This document shows, in pieces, positions 1 through 5,915 of a stretch of 10,667 nt of DNA. Location: NCBI GenBank assembly GCA_902767145.1, contig CACXGG010000031.1, positions 1-10,667 on the forward strand, given 5' to 3'. The notes below the pieces were generated by a model. The model was given only the letters and a program-made list of their open reading frames with translations, was not told where the DNA came from and did not search any database. Source of the DNA: Oscillospiraceae bacterium (GTDB lineage: Bacteria > Bacillota > Clostridia > Saccharofermentanales > Saccharofermentanaceae). The position numbers and the translations under genes were made by a program. Numbering within the stretch: the first letter of the stretch is position 1; the number at the start of each line of letters is the position of its first letter.

Positions 1-1
1 G

Positions 2-454
2 AAGGCTAAGGCCATGGGCATCAACACCTGCATCGATACATCAGGAAGCCCCTTCACAAAAGAAGAGCCTTACTACTCCAAGTTTACTGAGCTCATGAAG
101 TATACGGACCTTGTAATGCTGGATATCAAGCATATCGATCCTGAGGGACATAAGATCCTTACTAAGAGACCTAATGACAATATCCTTGAGATGGCCAGGA
201 CCCTTTCTGACATGGGGATAAAGATGTGGATCAGGCATGTCCTCGTTCCCGAAAGAAACGATAAGGATGAGTATCTCATAAAGCTCCGCCAGTTCATCGA
301 CACGCTGAAAACTGTGGAAAAAGTCGAGGTTTTGCCTTATCATACACTTGGCGTCCATAAGTGGCAGACCCTGGGGATCCCCTACGAACTCGAAGGTATC
401 GATCCCCCCACAAAGGAAAGGGTCCAGAATGCCAGGAATATACTGGGCGCTTAA
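2..454 (+). CDS. pflA: Pyruvate formate-lyase activating enzyme, C-terminal part (5' end outside window)
   Basis: PflA is a cytosolic radical-SAM enzyme that installs the glycyl radical on pyruvate formate-lyase, the anaerobic enzyme that splits pyruvate to acetyl-CoA and formate. The open frame runs from base 2 without a stop, so the gene begins upstream; the ATG at base 14 is internal. About 150 of the usual roughly 250 residues are present. The visible part matches the family closely: a CIDTSG stretch, then TDLVMLDIKHID, a WIRHVLVPE segment, and the C-terminal block VEVLPYHTLGVHKW followed by a GIDPPTKE tail. The CxxxCxxC cluster motif lies outside the window and cannot be checked. The partner gene pflB is expected upstream but is not seen. 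The next gene starts 12 bases after the stop, so cotranscription is possible. Confidence 0.93.
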   Translation, partial: KAKAMGINTCIDTSGSPFTKEEPYYSKFTELMKYTDLVMLDIKHIDPEGHKILTKRPNDNILEMARTLSDMGIKMWIRHVLVPERNDKDEYLIKLRQFIDTLKTVEKVEVLPYHTLGVHKWQTLGIPYELEGIDPPTKERVQNARNILGA

Positions 455-466
455 GAGGGTAGAAAT

Positions 467-1192
467 ATGAGCGAAGACAGATTTAACAGAGATGACAGAG
501 ATGATGCATTTGCAAATAACAGAGGAGTTATCAAGTCCTGGAAGCAGCTGATCATCGTTGTGGGCGGATTTCTGGGAGCCATCCTGGCCTTGATCATAAC
601 ATCGGCGATCCCCGGAGCACAGTGGCTCACTGTGTCATTAGTGGGACTGATCTTCCTTGGAACAGGTATCACATTCCTTAAGGTATCGAGGACAAATCAT
701 ATGCTGCCCCTGCTGTGTGTAGCCCTGGGTGCAGTGATGATATTCTTCTCCGTTACCGGAAAGTTCTTCCCTGATTTCCACGACAGTATCGGCGACAGGG
801 GACACGGAGTCGTCATGATAGTTGTAGCGCTCTTCCTTATCATCTATCCCATCGCATCTGTCGCATTTGTTAAGAACAGGTATAAGGAATCTGTGGAGGC
901 TACCGTGGTACGCGTGGACAGCCATTATTCCAGGAGCCGTAAGGGCCACCATTCACGCACATACCGCCCTGTCTATGAATTCACATATTCCGGAAGGACA
1001 TATACGGTCATGAACGATCTTTATTCCTCAGGCAGTTATCCCATGGTGGGTGACGTGAGGGAGCTACTGATCGATGAGAACGATCCTGAAAGGTTCTACG
1101 ATATCAAGCAGATGAAGAAAGGGATAGCAGCTCCCGTGGTGATCGCAGTTCTGCTCATCGCTATCGGCGTCTATCTGGTGGTCGCAGGATGA
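467..1192 (+). CDS. DUF3592-type integral membrane protein, function unknown
   Basis: This is a 241-residue membrane protein with no catalytic motif that I can recognise. A short Asp/Arg-rich cytosolic start (1-22) is followed by hydrophobic helices at about 26-46, 52-71, 78-97 and 114-135. A soluble segment at about 143-212 comes next, then a last helix at 219-240. The soluble segment has the pattern of DUF3592 proteins: an ATVVRVDSHYS strand, a basic/aromatic stretch (SRKGHHSRTYRPVYEF), a YSGRTYTV strand and LIDENDPERFYD near the end. The family is widespread in Clostridia and its role is not known. The ATG at 467 follows a modest GAGGG ribosome-binding site at 455-459. The stop codon overlaps the lipase start (ATGA, 1189-1192), so the two proteins are probably made together by translational coupling. 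The family call rests on pattern recognition only. Confidence 0.7.
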   Translation: MSEDRFNRDDRDDAFANNRGVIKSWKQLIIVVGGFLGAILALIITSAIPGAQWLTVSLVGLIFLGTGITFLKVSRTNHMLPLLCVALGAVMIFFSVTGKFFPDFHDSIGDRGHGVVMIVVALFLIIYPIASVAFVKNRYKESVEATVVRVDSHYSRSRKGHHSRTYRPVYEFTYSGRTYTVMNDLYSSGSYPMVGDVRELLIDENDPERFYDIKQMKKGIAAPVVIAVLLIAIGVYLVVAG

Positions 1193-2523
1193 TCCTTTCA
1201 TTTATAGTATTTGTACTTTTTTCGAATATCGCACTTATTACGGATGTACTGGGCCTGTTTGACTATATAGTCCCCATATCCCTGATATCTTTCGTGATAT
1301 TTTCCTTCTTTATCTTTGTCCCTTCCTTCAGGAAGTTCCCCCAGAAGAGGACGAAGAAGATCCAGAGAGGTGTTGTCCTTCTGGTGGGATTTCTCATCAC
1401 ATTCGTGTGTGATGTCATTGCTCTTTCCACCTACCTTATCGTCTATTGCGGAATGATGGGTGAGAGGGATTACTGGAACGATGCGGTCCTTGCAGAGATC
1501 ATCATCGCAGTGGTGGCCGGAAATATCATCTTTTGGAACGGAATCATAAGGGTATATATCTCTTCCAAGCAGCTGGGACTTAAGTGGAGGCTCATAGGCA
1601 TCGTATGCGGCATGATCCCCATCGCCCACTTTATCGCCCTGGGAAAGATCATCGGCGTTACCTCCAGGGAGTATAAGGAAGAGGATGCAAGATATAAGCT
1701 CAACAAGAGCCGTGAAGCAGACAGGATCTGTGAGACGAAATATCCCCTTCTCATGGTCCACGGAGTCTTCTTCAGGGACTTTAAGTTCTTTAACTACTGG
1801 GGAAGGGTGCCGGATGATCTTATCCAGAACGGAGCTACTGTCTACTACGGCAACCAGCAGTCTGCCGCATCAGTAGATGTCTGTGGAAAGGAACTTGCCG
1901 ACAGGATAAAGGAGATCGTAGATGAGACCGGCTGCGGCAAGGTGAATATCATCGCCCACAGTAAGGGAGGCCTCGATTCGAGATGTGCCATCTCCAAGTG
2001 GGGAGCAGCACCCTATGTTGCATCACTTACTACAGTAAACACACCCCACAGGGGATGCCAGTTTGCAGATTATCTCCTTAACAAGGCTCCCCAGAAGCTC
2101 AAGGAGACGGTGGCCGCCCAATATAACGGAGCCCTCCGTAAGGTGGGAGACAAGGATCCTGATTTCATTGCGGCAGTATCTGATCTTACCCACACATCCT
2201 GTGAGAAGTTCAACGAATCCTGTCCCAATGACCCCGGCGTCTACTATCAGAGCGTTGGATCCAAGTCGGTCAGTGCGGCAGGCGGAAGATTTCCTTTGAA
2301 CCTTTCCTATCATCTGGTCAATTATTTTGACGGACCTAATGACGGACTCGTTTCGCTTCCCGCCATGAAGTGGGGCGAAGACTTCATCACCGTCGCACCC
2401 AGGAAAAAGAGGGGAATAACCCACGGCGACATGATCGACCTCAACCGCGAGAACATCGACGGATTTGACGTAAGGGAGACATACGTACAGCTTGTAAGCA
2501 ATCTTAAGAAGAGAGGACTCTGA
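1189..2523 (+). CDS. Membrane-anchored alpha/beta-hydrolase, lipase/esterase
   Basis: The N-terminal 156 residues hold about five hydrophobic helices (roughly 2-22, 24-46, 61-85, 97-121, 134-156). Residues from about 185 form an alpha/beta-hydrolase domain. It has an oxyanion-hole VHG (190-192), a nucleophile elbow AHSKG with Ser258, an NTPHRG segment (284-289), a probable acid Asp385 in NDGLVS and a probable base His412 in ITHGD. Order and spacing resemble bacterial triacylglycerol lipases. Alanine replaces the first glycine of GxSxG, as in Bacillus LipA. Basic loops after helices 2 and 4 suggest an inside N terminus, which would put the catalytic domain outside the membrane. This orientation is inference. 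It could act on lipids, cell-envelope glycolipids or other esters; the substrate is unknown. The gene overlaps the preceding DUF3592 gene by four bases and is the last of its transcription unit. Confidence 0.82.
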   Translation: MILSFIVFVLFSNIALITDVLGLFDYIVPISLISFVIFSFFIFVPSFRKFPQKRTKKIQRGVVLLVGFLITFVCDVIALSTYLIVYCGMMGERDYWNDAVLAEIIIAVVAGNIIFWNGIIRVYISSKQLGLKWRLIGIVCGMIPIAHFIALGKIIGVTSREYKEEDARYKLNKSREADRICETKYPLLMVHGVFFRDFKFFNYWGRVPDDLIQNGATVYYGNQQSAASVDVCGKELADRIKEIVDETGCGKVNIIAHSKGGLDSRCAISKWGAAPYVASLTTVNTPHRGCQFADYLLNKAPQKLKETVAAQYNGALRKVGDKDPDFIAAVSDLTHTSCEKFNESCPNDPGVYYQSVGSKSVSAAGGRFPLNLSYHLVNYFDGPNDGLVSLPAMKWGEDFITVAPRKKRGITHGDMIDLNRENIDGFDVRETYVQLVSNLKKRGL

Positions 2524-2542
2524 TATTATCAGGGTCTTCTTT
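2511..2542 (+). terminator. Rho-independent terminator over the lipase stop codon
   Basis: GACTCTGAT (2516-2524) pairs with ATCAGGGTC (2528-2536) around a three-base ATT loop, with one G-T wobble. The stem can be extended outward through 2511-2515 and 2537-2541, partly by wobble pairs. The T-rich run TTCTTT (2537-2542) follows the core stem. The TGA stop codon (2521-2523) is inside the stem. It probably ends the pflA-DUF3592-lipase transcript. Confidence 0.65.
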
Positions 2543-2568
2543 ACTGATGGGAAGATCATTGTTAATAT
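2540..2568 (+). promoter_or_regulatory. Possible sigma-A promoter for the HdeD-like gene
   Basis: A -35-like TTTACT (2540-2545) and a -10-like TAATAT (2563-2568) are 17 bases apart, each matching four of six consensus positions. Transcription would begin near 2575 and leave a leader of about 25 bases with the strong ribosome-binding site. The terminator just upstream makes a separate promoter here likely, but the match itself is weak. Confidence 0.3.
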
Positions 2569-2599
2569 CTTCAGTAGGATATACTTGGGAGGGCGTAGT

Positions 2600-3142
2600 A
2601 TGGACGAGAACAGTATCAGATCTATCCGCAACAATATGATCATCACGAATATTGTCATCCTGCTCCTGGGAGTGGCATTTATCGCCTGGCCCAAGGAATC
2701 GGCAGAGATGCTGGTCATGGCCATAGGTATCGTCCTTATCGCCCTGGCTATCTTTGAAGTAGTGGTATTTCTTTTCATTAAGAAAAGGGGCTTTGCCGAT
2801 GTTGTAAGCCTTATCGCCGGTATAGTGGCGGCCCTGGCAGGTATCTGGCTCCTTATCTCTCCCTCCTGGCTGGTGGGCTTTTTCGGGATAATCTTCGGAG
2901 CTATCATCATCGCAGTAGGTCTTGCCCATATCCACCAGGCCATCTTCATCATCAGACATCACAGACAGATATGGTGGGTGTCACTTCTCGTGGCTGTCCT
3001 TGCCATAGCTCTTGGAGTATTCATAATAATAAACCCCTTCGACTTCGCAAACGGCATCATGATCTGGGTTGGGATAGGCATGGTGATAGAGGCTGTATCA
3101 GGCTTCTTTAACCTTCCTGCACTCAAGCACAGGGATGCCTGA
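2600..3142 (+). CDS. HdeD/DUF308-family six-helix membrane protein
   Basis: The ATG at 2600 is preferred because GGGAGG at 2587-2592 sits seven bases upstream; the TTG at 2585 lies at the edge of that site and is unlikely to be used. The 180-residue product is almost entirely membrane: helices at about 12-30, 36-60, 66-86, 90-115, 124-145 and 149-170. Three helical hairpins each have a proline at the turn (AWP at 29-31, ISP at 87-89, INP at 144-146) followed by a Gly-rich second helix. This threefold internal repeat is the signature of the DUF308 / HdeD family. HdeD is linked to acid resistance in Escherichia coli, but the molecular role of the family is not established and no function is claimed here. 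It stands alone, between a strong terminator upstream and a weak hairpin downstream. Confidence 0.8.
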   Translation: MDENSIRSIRNNMIITNIVILLLGVAFIAWPKESAEMLVMAIGIVLIALAIFEVVVFLFIKKRGFADVVSLIAGIVAALAGIWLLISPSWLVGFFGIIFGAIIIAVGLAHIHQAIFIIRHHRQIWWVSLLVAVLAIALGVFIIINPFDFANGIMIWVGIGMVIEAVSGFFNLPALKHRDA

Positions 3143-3160
3143 AAAACAGGTAAGATTTTT
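3136..3160 (+). terminator. Weak hairpin terminator after the HdeD-like gene
   Basis: TGCCTG and CAGGTA (3136-3141 and 3147-3152) can pair around an AAAAA loop, with one G-T wobble, and a TTTTT run lies at 3156-3160. The stem is short and the T run starts late, so termination may be partial. The stop codon TGA (3140-3142) is inside the hairpin. Confidence 0.3.
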
Positions 3161-3189
3161 GCTCATTTCAGATCATGTTGTTGTATAAT
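3159..3189 (+). promoter_or_regulatory. Putative sigma-A promoter for the UPF0173-DUF1846 unit
   Basis: A perfect -10 TATAAT is at 3184-3189. The best -35 is TTGCTC at 3159-3164 with a long 19-base spacer. Transcription would start near 3196, about 23 bases before the ATG at 3219. The -10 is strong evidence; the -35 is uncertain. Confidence 0.55.
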
Positions 3190-3218
3190 CTTTCTATTAT
3201 GAATTTGAGGTGGATCTA

Positions 3219-3857
3219 ATGGAAATCACATATCTCGGACATTCGTGTTTTAAGATCGTTAAGGACGGATTCGCCCTTATCCTCGACCCCTACAAGACAG
3301 ATTCAGTTCCAGGGCTTTCCCCTCTTAAGGAGACGGCCAACCAGGTGATCCCTTCCCATAAGCATGATGACCATTTCGGTCTCGGGGAAGTGAAGCTTTC
3401 CGAGATGAGAGCCGACACACCTTTTATGATCAGTTTTATCCCCACGTTCCACGATGAGAAGGAAGGCGCATTAAGAGGCCTCAATAACGTTATCGTTATC
3501 GATGTGGACGGCCTTAAGATCGTTCATATGGGAGATATCGGATGTATGCTGACGGATGAGGAACTGCAGTTCATAAAGAAGTGCGATATCCTGATGATCC
3601 CGGTGGGAGGTTTCTTTACCATCGATGCAGAGCAGGCCAGGGAATATGTGGATATCATCGAGCCAAAGATCACTATCCCCATGCACTACAGCGGAAAGAC
3701 ATTCGGATATGACGTGATCTCCGGGGTGGATAAATTCACGAAGCTCTTCGATGAGAAGGACGTTCTGGTGAAGGGTTCCGTCATCGAGTTCGATGAGGCA
3801 CCGCAAGATAGAAAAGTTTATGTAATGAGGCCTTTAAGGGCTGAAAGGGAAGGTTAA
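3219..3857 (+). CDS. Metallo-beta-lactamase-fold hydrolase, UPF0173/UlaG-like
   Basis: This is a 212-residue cytosolic MBL-fold protein of the UPF0173 kind, a family of metal-dependent hydrolases with no agreed substrate. The metal-binding motifs are all present in order: an early YLGHSCF strand (5-11), SHKHDDH giving the HxHxDH signature (His47, His49, Asp51, His52), a further His78 in FHDEKEG, HMGD (103-106), PVGG (128-131) and PMHY with His156. A nuclease or phosphoesterase activity on a small or cyclic substrate is possible but not shown. The ATG at 3219 is chosen because GAGGTGG (3207-3213) lies five bases upstream; the in-frame GTG at 3210 is inside that site. DUF1846 follows after seven bases, so the two are very probably one operon. 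Confidence 0.85.
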   Translation: MEITYLGHSCFKIVKDGFALILDPYKTDSVPGLSPLKETANQVIPSHKHDDHFGLGEVKLSEMRADTPFMISFIPTFHDEKEGALRGLNNVIVIDVDGLKIVHMGDIGCMLTDEELQFIKKCDILMIPVGGFFTIDAEQAREYVDIIEPKITIPMHYSGKTFGYDVISGVDKFTKLFDEKDVLVKGSVIEFDEAPQDRKVYVMRPLRAEREG

Positions 3858-3864
3858 CGTATAT

Positions 3865-5349
3865 ATGTTTAAAAAAGGTTTTGACAGCGATAAGTATGCA
3901 GATCTCCAGTCCCAGAAGATCAGGGACAGGATCGACCAGTTCGGAGGAAAGCTCTACCTTGAGTTCGGAGGCAAGCTCTTTGATGATTACCACGCATCCA
4001 GGGTCCTTCCCGGATTTGAACCCGACAGTAAGATCAGGATGCTCATGCAGCTCAAAGCCGATGCGGAGATCGTCATCGCCATCAATGCTGATGCCATCGA
4101 GAAGAGTAAGAGAAGAGGCGACCTGGGTATCACATACGATCAGGATGTCCTCCGTCTCATCGACGCTTTCACTGAGTTCGGACTCTATGTAGGAAGCGTA
4201 TGTATCACACAGTTCACAGGCCAGCCTCTGGCAGAGAAGTTCGAGCAGAGACTTCACCAGCTGGGAGTCAAGGTCTATAAGCACTATCCCATCGCAGGAT
4301 ATCCTTCCAACATTCCCCTGATCGTAAGTGACGACGGATACGGAAAGAATGATTATATCGAGACCACACATTCCCTGGTAGTCGTTACGGCTCCCGGACC
4401 CGGATCAGGAAAGATGGCCACATGTCTTTCACAGCTCTACCACGAGAACAAGAGGGGCATCAAGGCAGGTTATGCCAAGTTCGAGACATTCCCCATCTGG
4501 AGCATCCCTCTTTCCCATCCCGTAAATATCGCATATGAGGCTGCAACGGCAGATCTCAATGACGTAAACATGATCGACCCTTTCCATCTCGAAGCTTATG
4601 GAAAGACAGCTGTTAACTACAACAGGGATGTTGAGATCTTCCCCGTCGTAAATGCCATCTTCGACAAGATCTACGGAGAGTCACCCTACAAGTCCCCCAC
4701 GGACATGGGCGTTAACATGGCAGGATTTGCCATCGTTGATGATGAGGCATGCCAGGAGGCAAGCCGTCAGGAGATCATAAGAAGATTCTATCTTGCAAAG
4801 GTTGCCACAAGGCAGGGATTGTCTGACGGTTCTGACGTGGCCAAGCTGGAGATGATCCTCAGCAAGAGCGGCATCGATACATCAGACAGAAGGGTCATCG
4901 GAGCAGCTCTCGTAAGAGCAGACCAGACAGGCGGACCTGCAGTAGCTATGGAGCTTCCTGACGGAAGGATCGTCACAGGTAAGACCACAGATCTTCTCGG
5001 ACCTGCATCAGCATGTCTTCTCAATGCCCTTAAGGTGCTTGCCGGCGTTGACCATGAGATCCCTCTTATCTCACCCAATGTTATCGAGCCTATCCAGGAC
5101 CTGAAGGTCAACCATATGGGTAACCACAATCCCAGGCTCCATACAGATGAGACGCTTATCGCCCTTACCATCTCTGCGCAGACTAACCCCGTTGCTGAAC
5201 TCTGCATGCAGCAGATCGGCAAGCTGGCAAATATCGATGCACATTCCACAACGATCCTTTCCAGCGTAGACGTGAACATACTCCATAAGCTGGGCATCAA
5301 CATAACATGCGAGCCCAACTACGAGACAAAGAAGCTCTATCACAAATAA
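3865..5349 (+). CDS. DUF1846 (UPF0371) family protein
   Basis: This 494-residue soluble protein matches the DUF1846 / UPF0371 family over its whole length. The family is strongly conserved in Firmicutes, and structures exist for members, but the biochemical role is unknown. Visible family landmarks are KLYLEFGGKLFDDYHASRVLPGF (29-51), a GDLGITYDQDVLRLID block (85-100), HYPIAGYPS (140-148), a glycine-rich APGPGSGKMATCLSQLYHE segment (176-194) and NMIDPFHLEAYG (235-246). The PGPGSGK stretch after a hydrophobic strand resembles a phosphate-binding loop, so nucleotide or phosphate-ligand binding is a fair inference; it is not proof of ATPase activity. The nearest ribosome-binding sequence is GGGAAGG at 3847-3853, eleven bases from the ATG, a little far. 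The gene is cotranscribed with the UPF0173 gene and ends four bases from the stop of the convergent YunG-like gene. Confidence 0.92.
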   Translation: MFKKGFDSDKYADLQSQKIRDRIDQFGGKLYLEFGGKLFDDYHASRVLPGFEPDSKIRMLMQLKADAEIVIAINADAIEKSKRRGDLGITYDQDVLRLIDAFTEFGLYVGSVCITQFTGQPLAEKFEQRLHQLGVKVYKHYPIAGYPSNIPLIVSDDGYGKNDYIETTHSLVVVTAPGPGSGKMATCLSQLYHENKRGIKAGYAKFETFPIWSIPLSHPVNIAYEAATADLNDVNMIDPFHLEAYGKTAVNYNRDVEIFPVVNAIFDKIYGESPYKSPTDMGVNMAGFAIVDDEACQEASRQEIIRRFYLAKVATRQGLSDGSDVAKLEMILSKSGIDTSDRRVIGAALVRADQTGGPAVAMELPDGRIVTGKTTDLLGPASACLLNALKVLAGVDHEIPLISPNVIEPIQDLKVNHMGNHNPRLHTDETLIALTISAQTNPVAELCMQQIGKLANIDAHSTTILSSVDVNILHKLGINITCEPNYETKKLYHK

Positions 5350-5353
5350 GGGA

Positions 5354-5785
5354 TCAATTACAGTGTTCTTTAAGGAGCGCCTTCAGCTGTTCGTAGCGGA
5401 GGCGCTTTTCTTCTTTTGAAAAATGGACTTCACGGGACTGAACAGGAGCGTCGGAATAGTCCAGGACCTCATCTCCGAACTGCTCACTGGTAAGATCGAA
5501 AACATGACCGTCCACCACATTGAAGCAGTGGTAGTTTCCTCCGGGACGGAGGATGCCCCTTACTTCGCCGCCGAAGATATCCTGGGCGAGGAAAGCGGTG
5601 ATAGAGCATTGACCCAGGGTCATGTTCTCCTTTGTCCACTCATGCCTCATCCTGGGTGCGCATGTATCGGCACACCATATCTCTGACAGGGCGTCGTAAA
5701 GATCGTAGGGGTTATCTATCCCCGGATAGATCCTGTTCTCTGAAGGGACGTCTGCGTCCTCATGTCCATAGAATACGTAAGCCAT
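5354..5785 (-). CDS. YunG-like small protein with a possible Cys-His-Asp triad
   Basis: This 143-residue soluble protein has no signal peptide or membrane segment. The sequence resembles the uncharacterised YunG-like family: LYDALSEIWCADTCAP (29-44), TLGQCSITAFLAQDIFGGE (56-74), a GNYHCFNVVDGHVFDLTSEQF region (83-103) and a C-terminal EKRLRYEQLK. Cys60 in GQC, His86 in YHCF and Asp97 in FDLT fall in the order and rough spacing of transglutaminase-like or papain-like cysteine hydrolases; this triad is inference. The only plausible start is the ATG at 5785, since the next Met is residue 46. No Shine-Dalgarno site precedes it, and the promoter -10 is only six bases away, so the message may be leaderless. 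It is divergent from ctsR, and its -35 lies in a CtsR heptamer, which suggests stress control. Its last residues overlap the DUF1846 terminator. Confidence 0.75.
   Translation of the reverse strand: MAYVFYGHEDADVPSENRIYPGIDNPYDLYDALSEIWCADTCAPRMRHEWTKENMTLGQCSITAFLAQDIFGGEVRGILRPGGNYHCFNVVDGHVFDLTSEQFGDEVLDYSDAPVQSREVHFSKEEKRLRYEQLKALLKEHCN
5376..5417 (+). terminator. Rho-independent terminator of the UPF0173-DUF1846 unit, inside the convergent gene
   Basis: AGCGCCT (5376-5382) pairs perfectly with AGGCGCT (5400-5406), with a possible small inner GCT/AGC stem, and TTTTCTTCTTTT follows (5406-5417). It lies 27 bases past the DUF1846 stop and within codons about 127-137 of the minus-strand gene. 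There is no T run on the minus-strand side, so it should act on plus-strand transcripts only. Confidence 0.75.
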
Positions 5786-5791
5786 GAGTTG

Positions 5792-5819
5792 ATTATATAA
5801 TCAGGTCTTCAAAAGTCAA
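5792..5819 (-). promoter_or_regulatory. Divergent sigma-A promoter of the YunG-like gene
   Basis: Read on the minus strand, TTGACT (5819-5814) is a five-of-six -35 element, followed after 16 bases by a perfect -10 TATAAT (5797-5792). The -10 is in a 14-base perfect palindrome, TGATTATATAATCA (5790-5803). Transcription should begin about six bases after the -10, at or next to the A of the ATG (5785). The -35 is contained in the AGTCAAA heptamer at 5814-5820. Confidence 0.65.
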
Positions 5820-5836
5820 AGTCAAAAAAAGTCAAA
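5814..5836 (+). promoter_or_regulatory. Upstream CtsR operator: three AGTCAAA heptamers
   Basis: AGTCAAA occurs at 5814-5820, 5820-5826 and 5830-5836. The last two, separated by AAA, form an exact CtsR box (RGTCAAA-NAN-RGTCAAA). The first overlaps the second by one base and provides the -35 of the divergent YunG-like promoter. The operator ends six bases before the ctsR -35, so a bound repressor could cover both promoters. Confidence 0.88.
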
Positions 5837-5842
5837 AAGTTG

Positions 5843-5871
5843 TTGACAAAAGGAAACAGCAGTACGATAAT
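5843..5871 (+). promoter_or_regulatory. Sigma-A promoter of the ctsR operon
   Basis: A perfect -35 TTGACA (5843-5848) and a -10 GATAAT (5866-5871, one mismatch) are separated by exactly 17 bases. The predicted start near 5878 coincides with the first base of the downstream CtsR operator. This is a strong housekeeping promoter held down by flanking operators, the usual design for class III heat-shock genes. Confidence 0.88.
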
Positions 5872-5877
5872 ACAGTT

Positions 5878-5900
5878 AGTCAAAGAAAGTCAAAGTCAAA
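5878..5900 (+). promoter_or_regulatory. Downstream CtsR operator: three AGTCAAA heptamers
   Basis: AGTCAAA occurs at 5878-5884, 5888-5894 and 5894-5900. The first two, separated by GAA, make an exact CtsR box placed over the predicted transcription start. The third overlaps the second by one base and ends two bases before the ctsR Shine-Dalgarno site (GGAGG, 5903-5907). The spacing is the mirror image of the upstream cluster. Confidence 0.88.
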
Positions 5901-5915
5901 ACGGAGGTGAGATCG

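Noticed and set aside
2551..2572. Inverted repeat GAAGAT/ATCTTC with a ten-base loop
   Set aside because: The six-base AT-rich stem has no T run and no operator match; it is likely chance, and it overlaps the possible promoter.
2580..2585. TATACT as a -10 element for the HdeD-like gene
   Set aside because: It would put the transcription start in or after the Shine-Dalgarno site (2587-2592), and no good -35 is at the right distance.
2023..2952. Long minus-strand open frame (309 codons) opposite the lipase and HdeD-like genes
   Set aside because: It spans two well-supported plus-strand genes and a terminator, has no recognisable motif and shows low-complexity Ile/Arg/Met-rich composition typical of an antisense shadow frame.
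5796..5801. Plus-strand TATAAT in the palindrome upstream of ctsR
   Set aside because: No -35-like hexamer lies 16-18 bases upstream on the plus strand, while TTGACA-17-GATAAT further on is clearly the ctsR promoter.
5786..5915. CIRCE/HrcA operator or other heat-shock control in the ctsR upstream region
   Set aside because: No TTAGCACTC-N9-GAGTGCTAA-like sequence is present; only CtsR heptamers are seen.
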